DNA of 33,269 nt from Acidobacteriota bacterium (lineage in GTDB: Bacteria; Acidobacteriota; Thermoanaerobaculia; Thermoanaerobaculales; Sulfomarinibacteraceae), in contig JAJDNH010000092.1 in the NCBI GenBank assembly GCA_022340775.1, positions 1 through 33,269 on the forward strand, in the 5' to 3' direction. The notes below the pieces were generated by a model. The model was given only the letters and a program-made list of their open reading frames with translations, was not told where the DNA came from and ran no database searches. How positions within the stretch are numbered: the stretch's first letter is position 1; the number at the start of each line of letters is the position of its first letter. Shown here piece after piece: positions 15,997 through 24,347 of this stretch. Made by a program: the position numbers and the translations under genes.

Positions 15997-18555
15997 GTGG
16001 ACAACGATCGCATCGGCCCGTATCGGATCGAGAACACCCTTGGCAGCGGTGGCATGGGGGTTGTGTACCTCGCCTGGGATGAGCGACTCCGGCGGCGGGT
16101 CGCGATCAAGTCGATCCATCCCGGCAAGGAGCTGTCAGACGAACGCCGTGAGCGGCTGCTGCGCGAGGCACGCGCCGCCGCCGGACTGTCCCATCCGGCC
16201 ATCGCGCAGGTTTTCGACATCCTGCTGGAGAACGGGCGCGACTACATCGTCATGGAGTACGTCGAGGGGCGGTCCCTAACCAGCCTGCTGGGCGACCGGA
16301 CTATCGACATCGAGCAGGCGGTGGACATCGGCCGCCAGATCGCCGAGGGGCTGGCGGCGGCGCACCAGCACGGCATCGTCCACCGCGACCTCAAGAGCGA
16401 GAACATCATCATCAGCCCCGGCGGACAGGTGAAGATCCTCGACTTCGGCCTCGCCAAGAGCCTCGATCCCGAGGAGGGAGAGGTCAGCCTTACCGAGGAC
16501 GGCGTCGTGATGGGCACCAGCCGCGCCATGTCGCCCGAGCAGGCTCGGGGTGGGTCCATCGACCACCGCTCAGACCTGTTCTCACTCGGCTCACTGCTTT
16601 ACGAGATGGCCACCGGCCAGCACCCGTTCCAGGGCTCGAGCCCCCTCGACACCATGCAGCGGGTGGTCCGCCACCGGCCACCACCAGCGGAGCAGGTCAA
16701 CTCCCAGGTGCCCGAGGAGCTGTCCTTTCTGATCGAGAACCTGCTCGAGAAGGACCCCGACAACCGGCCCTCGTCGGCCCTCGAGGTGGCGCTCGCGCTG
16801 CGCGAGCTGTCCGGGCTGTGGGCCACGACAACCACCGGCCACGCCTCCCTGTCGCGCCTGACCATGGCCGCGCGGCGGCGACGTGCGCTCCGCCAGCGCT
16901 GGCTTCTCGTCGCCATCGTGGTGCCGGTGATCGCAGCGGCGGTCGCCTTCGGCTGGTGGCGTCTGAGCCGTCCGGGGCCGCCCCGGATCGTGGCCGTTCT
17001 CGAGCCGCAGTCGACGTCGGCCGGCGACACCGAGGACGCCGCTCTCCTCGCCACCGCCGCGCGCACCGCTGCGACCAACGCGTTGCTCGGCCTGCGGGGA
17101 CTGGCGCTGCCGGCGCCACAGGAAGTCGACGGCGCAGGTACCGACCCGAGGACCGTCGCCCGCCAGGTGGCGGCCTCCGAGGTCATCACCACCGAGCTCG
17201 AGCGGCGCGGCGCCACCATCCAGGTCACCCTGCAACGGCTGCGCGGCAGTGACGGCGTCGTGCTATGGAGCTCGACCTTCTCGGTCCCTGCCGACGACCT
17301 GTCGCTCCTCTCGGATGCCATTGCGGCCCACCTGCTCCAGGCCTACCCGCACCTGAAGAGACGACGGACCGGGCGTGCTCAGCCCCCTTCGCCGCAGGCG
17401 CTTGCCCAGTACGTGCGCCTCTACCGCGAACAGCAGGCGCCCCCTCCCGGCGTCACCCTCGACCAGATCCTCGACGCGCTCGACCACCTGCGTCAATCGA
17501 ACCCGCGGTTCCTGCTGCCGTACCTCACCGCCGCCGAGACAGCGCGCTATCTGTATCTCATCAACACCGAGCCGTCCTACCTCGACCGGGCGCACGACCT
17601 GCTCCGGCAGGCGCACGAGCTGGCGCCCGAGGACCCGCGGGTAGCGGTGAGCGAGGGTGAGGTGGCGCTCGACGCCGGGGATCTGAAGGGCGCCGAGCGT
17701 GCCACCACGCGGCTCGAGCGCCTTGATCCGGGCTCGCCCGACGCTCTTCGGCTGCGCGCCAACCTCCTGCGCCGGCAGGGGCACACCGAGCAGGCGCTCG
17801 AGCTCTTCCATCAGCTCGTCACGGCCTACCCGTCGGTGAACAACCTTCGGGACCTGGCAGAGGCCGAGCTGCACAGCGGCAAGGTCGCCGACGCACGCCG
17901 CCAGCTCCAGCGCGCCCTCTCTATCGCGCCGCGAAACCGGCGAGCGCGGGGCAAGCTCGCCCAGCTCGAGCTCCTGAACGGTGATCCGGCCGAGGCAGAG
18001 CGTCTCTACGGTAGTCTCGCCCGCGAGTACGACAGCTCGGTTGCCTACTCTAACCTGGGCCTTGCCCGCCTCCTCCAGGGCAAGGTGGAGACGGCTCTCA
18101 AGGCGTACAAGACCGCCCTCGAGCTGGCGCCAAAAGAACCAATCTCGATGATGAGCGTCGGCGACTGCCAGCTTCTGCTCGGCCAAGAGGCGGAGGCCAA
18201 GCAGTCGTACCGTCGGGCGCTCGAGCTGGCCGAGCCTATTCGCCAGTCAGACCCGGCCAGCTACTGGAGCGCACGGGCCCAGTGCCTTGCCCACCTCGGC
18301 GAGGCCCGGGAAGCCGTCATGGCGGTCCAGGAGGAGCTGCGAGCGCTCCCCGATGAGCCGGGTTCGTACTTTGACGCGGCCCTGGTCTACACGATCCTCG
18401 GCGACCGGACCACGGCCGTGGTCGACGCCGACAAGGCGGTCAAGATGGGCTTCAACCCCCGCTGGTTCGAGCTGCCGTTCTTCAAGCCCCTGCGCGACGA
18501 TCCCGATTTCCGATCGCTGCTCGAGAGCACGTCGTCAGGACGCGCAAAAGACTGA
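15997..18555 (+). CDS. Membrane Ser/Thr protein kinase with TPR repeats
   Basis: An 852-residue Hanks-type kinase. The kinase domain (about 9-272) carries GSGGMG (16-21), catalytic Lys38, HRDLKSEN (129-136), DFG (149-151) and SPE (179-181), so it should be active. A transmembrane helix (about 302-322) follows a basic stretch. The outer part begins with an alpha/beta domain (about 330-450) resembling the TolB-N/FlgO-like domain often attached to bacterial kinases and cyclases, and continues into a long TPR array to the C-terminus (about 480-845). This architecture is common in Acidobacteriota and Myxococcota. The GTG at 15997 is the only good start; the sequence begins directly with IGPYRIENTLG. 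It is convergent with the small gene at 18580, with only 24 bp between stops. Confidence 0.93.
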   Translation: MDNDRIGPYRIENTLGSGGMGVVYLAWDERLRRRVAIKSIHPGKELSDERRERLLREARAAAGLSHPAIAQVFDILLENGRDYIVMEYVEGRSLTSLLGDRTIDIEQAVDIGRQIAEGLAAAHQHGIVHRDLKSENIIISPGGQVKILDFGLAKSLDPEEGEVSLTEDGVVMGTSRAMSPEQARGGSIDHRSDLFSLGSLLYEMATGQHPFQGSSPLDTMQRVVRHRPPPAEQVNSQVPEELSFLIENLLEKDPDNRPSSALEVALALRELSGLWATTTTGHASLSRLTMAARRRRALRQRWLLVAIVVPVIAAAVAFGWWRLSRPGPPRIVAVLEPQSTSAGDTEDAALLATAARTAATNALLGLRGLALPAPQEVDGAGTDPRTVARQVAASEVITTELERRGATIQVTLQRLRGSDGVVLWSSTFSVPADDLSLLSDAIAAHLLQAYPHLKRRRTGRAQPPSPQALAQYVRLYREQQAPPPGVTLDQILDALDHLRQSNPRFLLPYLTAAETARYLYLINTEPSYLDRAHDLLRQAHELAPEDPRVAVSEGEVALDAGDLKGAERATTRLERLDPGSPDALRLRANLLRRQGHTEQALELFHQLVTAYPSVNNLRDLAEAELHSGKVADARRQLQRALSIAPRNRRARGKLAQLELLNGDPAEAERLYGSLAREYDSSVAYSNLGLARLLQGKVETALKAYKTALELAPKEPISMMSVGDCQLLLGQEAEAKQSYRRALELAEPIRQSDPASYWSARAQCLAHLGEAREAVMAVQEELRALPDEPGSYFDAALVYTILGDRTTAVVDADKAVKMGFNPRWFELPFFKPLRDDPDFRSLLESTSSGRAKD

Positions 18556-18584
18556 CCAGGAAGCGGATCCCTCTGCCGGTCAGT
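18551..18584. terminator. Convergent-gene hairpin containing both stop codons
   Basis: ACTGACC (18551-18557) is the exact reverse complement of GGTCAGT (18578-18584). The left arm contains the kinase TGA and the right arm the TGA of the minus-strand gene. A 20-nt loop and the absence of U-runs make it a weak or bidirectional terminator candidate. Confidence 0.35.
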
Positions 18585-18906
18585 TGTGGTTGCGGATCGC
18601 CGGATCCACTCCCGCTACCGCCTGCCCCTGGGGATTCGTGAGGGTAACGGTGTACGGGTAGTCGCCCGCCACCTTCTTGTTGTCCGTGCCCACCACCTCC
18701 CGATGGGTCAGGTCGTCGCGCATGGTCGCGAACGGGCAGCCCTGATTCCATGTGAAGACCGGTTGCAGGCTGCTGGTGCCGGTGCTGAGAATCCAGCGCA
18801 CGGAGTCCGGGCCCTGCGGACTGTTGAAGTGCAGCTCAACCGTATCCGGGCTGCACTTCACGACACCACTCTGGTACGTGATCGTGACCTCGACATAGGT
18901 GGCCAT
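18580..18906 (-). CDS. Small beta-rich protein of unknown function
   Basis: A 108-residue protein with no signal peptide or membrane segment. It alternates short beta-like strands (TYVEVTITY, VRWILSTG, YPYTVTLTN) and has two cysteines (about 18 and 56). The ending, a 'GDYPYTVTLTN...VDPAIRN' pattern, is reminiscent of small single-domain Ig-like proteins that finish in 'DPxIxN', but I cannot assign a family. The ATG at 18906 follows a clear GGAGGA Shine-Dalgarno; the longer frame to 18954 lies upstream of that site. It has its own candidate promoter at about 19000 and is convergent with the kinase gene, so it is probably a single-gene unit. Strong ribosome binding suggests appreciable expression. 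Confidence 0.75.
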   Translation of the reverse strand: MATYVEVTITYQSGVVKCSPDTVELHFNSPQGPDSVRWILSTGTSSLQPVFTWNQGCPFATMRDDLTHREVVGTDNKKVAGDYPYTVTLTNPQGQAVAGVDPAIRNHN

Positions 18907-18996
18907 CTCGTTCCTCCTTCCAGCTGATCCAAGATTGACCGAAGCTCGGCTCACGCCGTCGACATCGCTTTTGAGATTGCGACCTCAGTTGCGCCG

Positions 18997-19005
18997 ATCA
19001 TACCA
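18997..19005 (-). promoter_or_regulatory. Extended -10 promoter for the small beta-rich protein
   Basis: The minus strand reads TGGTATGAT, an extended -10 (TGn plus TATGAT). No good -35 is seen, as is typical for extended -10 promoters. It would give an untranslated leader of about 80 nt before the ATG at 18906. Confidence 0.4.
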
Positions 19006-19071
19006 CGATCGTCCCTGTTTCGCTCTGGTACACGAACGACACGGCCGCCAATTCTGGAGCAAGGGACCGAC

Positions 19072-21687
19072 CTACTTGGGCTCTCCCTCGAGCGAGCCGG
19101 CGGCGGTCATGACCAGCGACCTCGGATTGATGTGGCGGCGCAGGGACTCGAGAACCTCGTCGCGCGTCAGCTCGGCCAGGCGAGCAGGGTGACCGTCGAG
19201 AAAACCGACCTCGACACCACTGGTCAACGCCGTCACCAACTCGCGGGCGACGCCACCGTTGGTGGCCAGTCCGACGCGGTACGAGCCGGACTGGGCGTCC
19301 CGCTCTTCGGCCACTTCATCCTCGGTCGGGCCTTCGGCAACGTAGCGCTCGATCGTCGAGCGGCAGAGCGTTTCCGCACGGCGCAGGTTTTCCGGCGCCA
19401 CGCTCAGGTAAACGGCCCACGGCCCCGGCACGTGGATGACGCCGAAGAAGCGGCTGTAGACGCCATAGGTCAGACCGGCACGGTCGCGCAGCTCGAGGCC
19501 CAGGCGCGACGTCAGCGTCGAGTGGCCGAGGCAGGCGTTTGCCAGAACTGCTGCGGGGTAGTCCGGACTGCCACGGTGCAAACCCGCCGCGTGGCCGAGC
19601 AGCATGTCCGCGTTGGGGCGGTCGGTCAGGTGGATCAGCTCCTCGGCCGGACCGCAGGGTGGGGGGACGGCGGGTTGCGGGGTTGACCCGATCCCTCCTT
19701 CCCAGCCGCCGAGCACGTCGGCGAAAACCGCCGACACCTGGTCCGGATCGACTTGGCCGACGACCGCCACCACCAGTGATGCGGGACCGTACGCGCGCTC
19801 GTGGAACGTCTCCAGATCCTCGCGCACCAGACCCCTGACCTCCCGCTCGCGATCCTCGATTGTCCGCCGGTAGAGGGGGTGTTGCGCGGGATACAGGTGC
19901 TGTGTGAGGGCGGTGAATGCTCTCGGAAAGGTCTCCTGCCGCTCGCGGGCAAGCTGCCCGAGCGCCTGCTCGCGCAGCTTCTGCAGCTCATCGGCAGGGA
20001 AGGTGGGCTCTCTCATGACCTCACCGAGCAGAGTCGCGAGCCGTGGCAGGTGCTCGGCCAGCCCCTGCGCCGAGAAAGTCGCCAGCGTCGGCGTGCCGGA
20101 TGGGGCCTCCAGAGCCAGCTCAAGGCCGTGGTCCTCGAGCTCACGCGCCAGCTCGAGGCGGCCACGTCGCCGCGTCCCGCGCTCGGCCATGGCGGCGGTG
20201 AAGGCCGCAACCACGGCACGGCCGTCCTCCACCAGCGCGCGCCCGGCCAGCAGCGATCCTGCGATCGTCACCGTCGGCGCATGCGGGTTGGGGAGCACGG
20301 CCAGTCGTCCCCCGCCGGGAAGCTCTCTCACGTCCACCCGCTCGACGAACGGAGCCCGGTAATAGCAGGGGGCGGGAGCTGCATCGGCCGAGCCACCGAC
20401 CCCGGCGCCGCCTTCGGGCACGAACCAGCCGACGGTCAGGTGGAGGTCGGTCAGGTAGCGTTCGGCTACCGTGCGTACGTCGTCGGCCGTCACCGTCTGG
20501 ATCTCGTCCAACTCGTGTACGAAGCGGCGCCAGTCGCCTATCGCGACCGCTTCCGTCAAAGCAGCCACCATGCGAGCGGGTGACTCCCGGTGGAACGCAA
20601 GATCGGTTCGCACCTGGACCTTGGCCCGTTCGACTTCCGAGGCCGCCGGTGAAACGTCTCGCAGCGTCGTGATCTCATCGCGAACGATGGCCTCGATCCT
20701 GGCGTGCTCGACACCAGGAGCGAGGGTAGCGAACACCTGCAGCAGCCCCGGATCGTGGAGCTGCCAGGCAAAGGCGTGGACGCTCAGACAGAGGTTGGTC
20801 TCGACCAGCTTCTGATACAGGCGCGACGTGACTCCCTCGGCGAGGATCTGGGCCAGCACGGAGAGCGCAGGCAGATCCTGGTGGAGGCCGCGCGGGATGT
20901 GCCACGACAGCGCGAGCCAACCGACCTCACCGGCCCGATGTATTTCGAACCGCCTTTCCCCCCGCTGCTCGCTCTCTCGGGCCAGGACCTCCGGAACGGG
21001 CCCCGGTGCCGGTGGAATCGCCCCGAAGAGCCGCTCCACCTCGGCCAGAGTCGCTTGTTCGTCGATATCGCCGACCACCATCACGGTCGCGTTGTCGGGG
21101 TGGTAGTAGGTGTCGTAGAAGCGGCGCAGGACCGAGGCGGTGACGTTCTCGACGTCGCAGCGCCAGCCGATGGTCGGGTGGTGATAGGGGTGCTCCAAGA
21201 AGGCGTGCCCGAAGGACGCTTTGAGAAGCAGGTCGAAGGCGTCGTTCTCGCCCCGTGCGAGCTCGTTGAGGACCACCGTACGCTCACTCGCGAGGTCCTG
21301 CTCCCGGACCAGGGCGCCACGCATGCGGTCGGCCTCGATCTCCATGGCCAGCGACAGGTGTTCGACCGGGACCGTCTCGTAGTAGCTGGTGCGGTCAAGC
21401 CAGGTCGTGGCATTGAACGACGCTCCGACTCGCTGCAGAACGCGCGCGATCTCCGTTCCGCGGTCGCGGTTGAACCTTTCAGTGCCCTTGAACATCAGGT
21501 GCTCGAGGATGTGGGTCGCACCGGTGTGCCCGGTCGCCTCGTGACGCGAGCCGACCCTGTAGACCACGCAGAAGCTCGCGACCGGCGCCACCGGCGTCGT
21601 GCAGGTGATCACCGTCAGCCCGTTCCCGGGATGCTCCCAGGAACGGAACCCGTCGAGAGCCTCCACCGGCTCGAACTGATGCGACAT
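19072..21687 (-). CDS. M16 family zinc metallopeptidase (pitrilysin-like, two-domain)
   Basis: An 871-residue protein with two tandem M16 halves on one chain. The N-terminal half (about 15-430) has the inverted zinc motif HxxEH (His59-Ile-Leu-Glu62-His63) and the third ligand Glu142 in VVLNELARGE, so it should be catalytic. The C-terminal half (about 455-850) lacks HxxEH and is the inactive clamp half. There is no signal peptide from the chosen start, so a cytosolic location is suggested. The ATG at 21687 follows GGGAGGTCAG and begins MSHQFEPVEALDGF; the longer frame to 21816 has no support. It probably degrades short peptides. The divergent neighbour is another oligopeptidase, which supports a shared peptide-turnover role. 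Confidence 0.93.
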   Translation of the reverse strand: MSHQFEPVEALDGFRSWEHPGNGLTVITCTTPVAPVASFCVVYRVGSRHEATGHTGATHILEHLMFKGTERFNRDRGTEIARVLQRVGASFNATTWLDRTSYYETVPVEHLSLAMEIEADRMRGALVREQDLASERTVVLNELARGENDAFDLLLKASFGHAFLEHPYHHPTIGWRCDVENVTASVLRRFYDTYYHPDNATVMVVGDIDEQATLAEVERLFGAIPPAPGPVPEVLARESEQRGERRFEIHRAGEVGWLALSWHIPRGLHQDLPALSVLAQILAEGVTSRLYQKLVETNLCLSVHAFAWQLHDPGLLQVFATLAPGVEHARIEAIVRDEITTLRDVSPAASEVERAKVQVRTDLAFHRESPARMVAALTEAVAIGDWRRFVHELDEIQTVTADDVRTVAERYLTDLHLTVGWFVPEGGAGVGGSADAAPAPCYYRAPFVERVDVRELPGGGRLAVLPNPHAPTVTIAGSLLAGRALVEDGRAVVAAFTAAMAERGTRRRGRLELARELEDHGLELALEAPSGTPTLATFSAQGLAEHLPRLATLLGEVMREPTFPADELQKLREQALGQLARERQETFPRAFTALTQHLYPAQHPLYRRTIEDREREVRGLVREDLETFHERAYGPASLVVAVVGQVDPDQVSAVFADVLGGWEGGIGSTPQPAVPPPCGPAEELIHLTDRPNADMLLGHAAGLHRGSPDYPAAVLANACLGHSTLTSRLGLELRDRAGLTYGVYSRFFGVIHVPGPWAVYLSVAPENLRRAETLCRSTIERYVAEGPTEDEVAEERDAQSGSYRVGLATNGGVARELVTALTSGVEVGFLDGHPARLAELTRDEVLESLRRHINPRSLVMTAAGSLEGEPK

Positions 21688-22060
21688 TGGCTGACCTCCC
21701 GTCGACAGCGGGGCCACAGCTGGCTCCGACGTCGTGGCGAGCATTCTACCGTGCATGACCTGCTCCTGCGCTTGGCCATCGACAGCTCGCGTCCACGGCG
21801 CGGCGGGGACCAGCACCGGCTATGATGGGCCGCCGGCTCCGAATCGGCTGGAGGACGGAGTTTCCGGGAAATGGGACCGACCCTGACCACTGTTCTGTCT
21901 CGCGACGATGCCGGGCCGCCTGTGACGGGTCGTCAGGGGTCGCCGATGGACACTCGACCGGCGACCTGCGGTGCGCGGTGCCCGGAACGCGACAGCCACC
22001 AGGACCGCACGCCGGTGGAAGAGAGCCCACAGCCCGGTGGGTTTCGACCGAGGGGGCGCC
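21688..22060. promoter_or_regulatory. Divergent intergenic region between the two peptidase genes
   Basis: 373 bp without a convincing gene. Candidate -10 boxes: TAGAAT on the minus strand (21748-21743), about 50 nt before the M16 start, and TATGAT on the plus strand (21821-21826), which would leave a leader of about 230 nt for the PepF gene. Neither has a good -35. A 65-codon plus-strand frame (21871-22068) overlaps the PepF start by 8 bp; its composition is unremarkable and I do not call it a gene. Confidence 0.35.
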
Positions 22061-23845
22061 ATGAATGATGCCGCAACATACAGCTGGGACCTGACGGACA
22101 TCTACCCGTCGCAGGACGCGTGGCGTGCCGCAAAGGCCGACGTCGAGCAGCGGATCGCCACCATCTCCTCGTTTCGCGGCCGGCTCGGCGAGAACGCCAG
22201 GCAGCTCAGGGGCTGCCTGGACACCGTCTTCGAGATCGGCAAGCAGCTGCGGAGGGTCGGCGCCTATGCGTCGATGCGCTCCGACGAGGACACCCGCGAC
22301 GCCCCTTCCCTCGAAATGCGGCAGGCAGCCGTGATGCTCGCGACCCGGTTCTCCCAGGAAACCAGCTTCATCGACCCGGAGATCCTCGAGATCGGCACCG
22401 AACGCGTCAACGACTTCATCGGCCGGGAGGCCGGCCTGGGACTGTATCGGCATCTCTTGGAGGACATCCTGCGGCGCCAGCCGCACACGCTGGGCGGAGA
22501 GGCCGAGGCGGTCATCGCCACCGCCGGCCTGATGGCCGACGCGCCGGCTACGGCCTACTCGATCCTGGCCAACGCCGAGATCCCGTGGCCGACCGTCGAG
22601 CTCAACGACGGCACCCAAGCCCGTCTCGACCAGGCCGGCTACTCCCGCTTCCGGGGGGTGCCGGAACGGGACGACAGAAAGCGAGTCTTCGAGGCCTTCT
22701 GGGGCACGTGGCAGGCGTACCAGAGGACCTGCGGCGTCATGCTCAACTCGCAGGTCAAGCGCGACCTGTTCTACTCCCAGGCCCGGCGCTACCCGTCGGC
22801 CCTCGCCGCCGCCCTCGACAGCGACCATATCCCCGAGGCTGTGTACACGACCCTCATCAGCAAGGCCAACGAAGGCCTGCCGACCCTACACCGCTACTTC
22901 CGGCTGCGCGGACGGATGCTCGGGGTCTCCGACCTCCGCTACTACGACATCTACCCCCCGCTGGTCACCTCCGATCGGGCGTTTCCCATCGAACGTGCCC
23001 AGCAGCTGGTGTTGGAGGCGCTGGCGCCGCTCGGGGCCGACTACGTCGCCACGGTCGGCCACGGCTTCGGGAGTCGGTGGATGGATGTCTTCCCGCACCC
23101 TGGCAAGCGTTCCGGCGCCTACTCCTCGGGCTCGGTCTATGACGAGCACCCGTTCGTGCTCATGAACTACAACGACGACTACGAGTCGGTATCGACGCTG
23201 GCCCACGAGTGGGGCCACGCCATGCACTCGCAACTCGCCAACACCGCACAACCCTACCCGACGGCCGACTACTCGATCTTTGTCGCCGAGGTAGCCTCGA
23301 CCTTCAACGAGGCCCTCCTTCTCGAGCATATGTTGTCCACAGCGGCTCACGACGACGAGCGGCTCTACTACCTCGGCTCGGCGCTCGAAGGGCTGCGCGG
23401 CACCTTCTTCCGGCAGACCATGTTCGCGGAGTTCGAGCTCGAGATCCACCGTCTCGTGGAGCGCGGCGAGGCGCTGTCCGGTGAGAGGTTCTCGGACATC
23501 TACGGTCGCCTCCTGCGTCGCTACCACGGGCACGAGGAAGGCGTCTTGAGGATCGACGATGCGTACACCGTGGAGTGGGCCTACATTCCGCACTTCTACT
23601 CCGGGTTCTACGTCTATCAGTACGCCACTTCGATCGCCGCCGCATCGTTGCTCGCCGCCGAGGTCCTGGAAGGCCGCACCGGGGCGCGGGCGCGCTATCT
23701 CGGGCTGCTGGAGGCCGGAGGCTCGGACTACCCCTACGAGCTGCTCAAGAGGGCCGGCGTCGATCTGGCGGACGGCGCGCCCTATGAGTCACTGATCCAG
23801 CGGATGAACGGCATCATGGACGAGATCGAGGCGATCCTGGCGTGA
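22061..23845 (+). CDS. M3 family oligoendopeptidase (PepF-like)
   Basis: A 594-residue cytosolic zinc metallopeptidase that cleaves short peptides. It has the M3 signature HEWGH at residues 382-386 in the context LAHEWGHAMHS, with the downstream Glu ligand in FVAEVASTFNEALL (about 410-423). The N-terminal helical PepF part (about 10-350) begins with the YSWDLTDIYPS typical of the family. Length matches PepF (about 600). I chose the ATG at 22061 because homologues start just before YxWDLxDIY and it has a G-rich site (AGGGGG) upstream; the frame extends to 21971 but that part is not family-like. It is divergent from the M16 peptidase and convergent with the pilus operon. Confidence 0.94.
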   Translation: MNDAATYSWDLTDIYPSQDAWRAAKADVEQRIATISSFRGRLGENARQLRGCLDTVFEIGKQLRRVGAYASMRSDEDTRDAPSLEMRQAAVMLATRFSQETSFIDPEILEIGTERVNDFIGREAGLGLYRHLLEDILRRQPHTLGGEAEAVIATAGLMADAPATAYSILANAEIPWPTVELNDGTQARLDQAGYSRFRGVPERDDRKRVFEAFWGTWQAYQRTCGVMLNSQVKRDLFYSQARRYPSALAAALDSDHIPEAVYTTLISKANEGLPTLHRYFRLRGRMLGVSDLRYYDIYPPLVTSDRAFPIERAQQLVLEALAPLGADYVATVGHGFGSRWMDVFPHPGKRSGAYSSGSVYDEHPFVLMNYNDDYESVSTLAHEWGHAMHSQLANTAQPYPTADYSIFVAEVASTFNEALLLEHMLSTAAHDDERLYYLGSALEGLRGTFFRQTMFAEFELEIHRLVERGEALSGERFSDIYGRLLRRYHGHEEGVLRIDDAYTVEWAYIPHFYSGFYVYQYATSIAAASLLAAEVLEGRTGARARYLGLLEAGGSDYPYELLKRAGVDLADGAPYESLIQRMNGIMDEIEAILA

Positions 23846-23859
23846 GGAAGCGGGAAGGG

Positions 23860-23881
23860 CGCCGGTCCTACCAGACCGGCG
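23860..23881. terminator. Hairpin overlapping the last codons of the pilus operon
   Basis: CGCCGGTC (23860-23867) pairs exactly with GACCGGCG (23874-23881) around the 6-nt loop CTACCA. On the minus strand the loop contains the last codon and the TAG stop of the 154-residue gene, so the stem both ends that gene and separates it from the convergent pepF. There is no U-run. Confidence 0.45.
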
Positions 23882-24332
23882 TCGGCGTCGGCTGGTTCCG
23901 GCTCAGGAGCTCGAGCACCTCGATCTTGACGCTCTTCACCGAGTCGACACGATCGGCCGGCCGCTGCTGGTACTGCACGTGCTCGCTGCCGCCGGACGGC
24001 AGCCGCAGCGCCTTGACAACCGAATACGAGCGCTCTCTGCCGCCGGAGTCATAGCGGAACGTCAACCGAATCTTCGCGTCGCAGCCCTCTCGCTCACCGC
24101 AGTTGAGGAAGAAGTCCCAGCTTGTGTAGGCGTCACGCCTGACCACCCACAGCCTGCGGACGCTCAGGCCGAGATCCGAGGAGGAGGCCTGGACACCAGG
24201 CTGACGGAGCTCGTGGACCCCGCCCACACCGGCGCCGCGACGGCCGACCAGGTACCAGACGACAGCGGCCGCGACGAGCACCGCCGCAGCCGCCAGAAAC
24301 CACGCCACGTAACGTGGCCTCGAGGAACCCAT
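23868..24332 (-). CDS. Single-pass anchored protein with PTPTPVW C-terminus
   Basis: A 154-residue protein with an N-terminal transmembrane helix (9-29) followed by RR, so the rest is probably outside the cytoplasmic membrane. The body is a small beta-rich domain (about 52-143) with a Cys78/Cys84 pair that could form a disulfide. The protein ends QPTPTPVW, the tail shared with two other proteins of this operon. It lies 15 bp after the 282-residue gene and has GGAGG before its ATG at 24332, so it is almost surely co-transcribed with the PilY1-like genes. No family recognised. It is the last gene of the operon. Confidence 0.75.
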   Translation of the reverse strand: MGSSRPRYVAWFLAAAAVLVAAAVVWYLVGRRGAGVGGVHELRQPGVQASSSDLGLSVRRLWVVRRDAYTSWDFFLNCGEREGCDAKIRLTFRYDSGGRERSYSVVKALRLPSGGSEHVQYQQRPADRVDSVKSVKIEVLELLSRNQPTPTPVW

Positions 24333-24347
24333 CCGGTGATGTGCCTC

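Noticed and set aside
21971-22060. N-terminal extension of PepF by 30 codons
   Set aside because: The family begins near YSWDLTDIYP, and the extension is Arg-rich without similarity; the ATG at 22061 has a better site.
21871-22068. 65-codon upstream frame overlapping the PepF start
   Set aside because: No Shine-Dalgarno, no domain, and composition like the surrounding non-coding DNA; kept only as a note on the leader.
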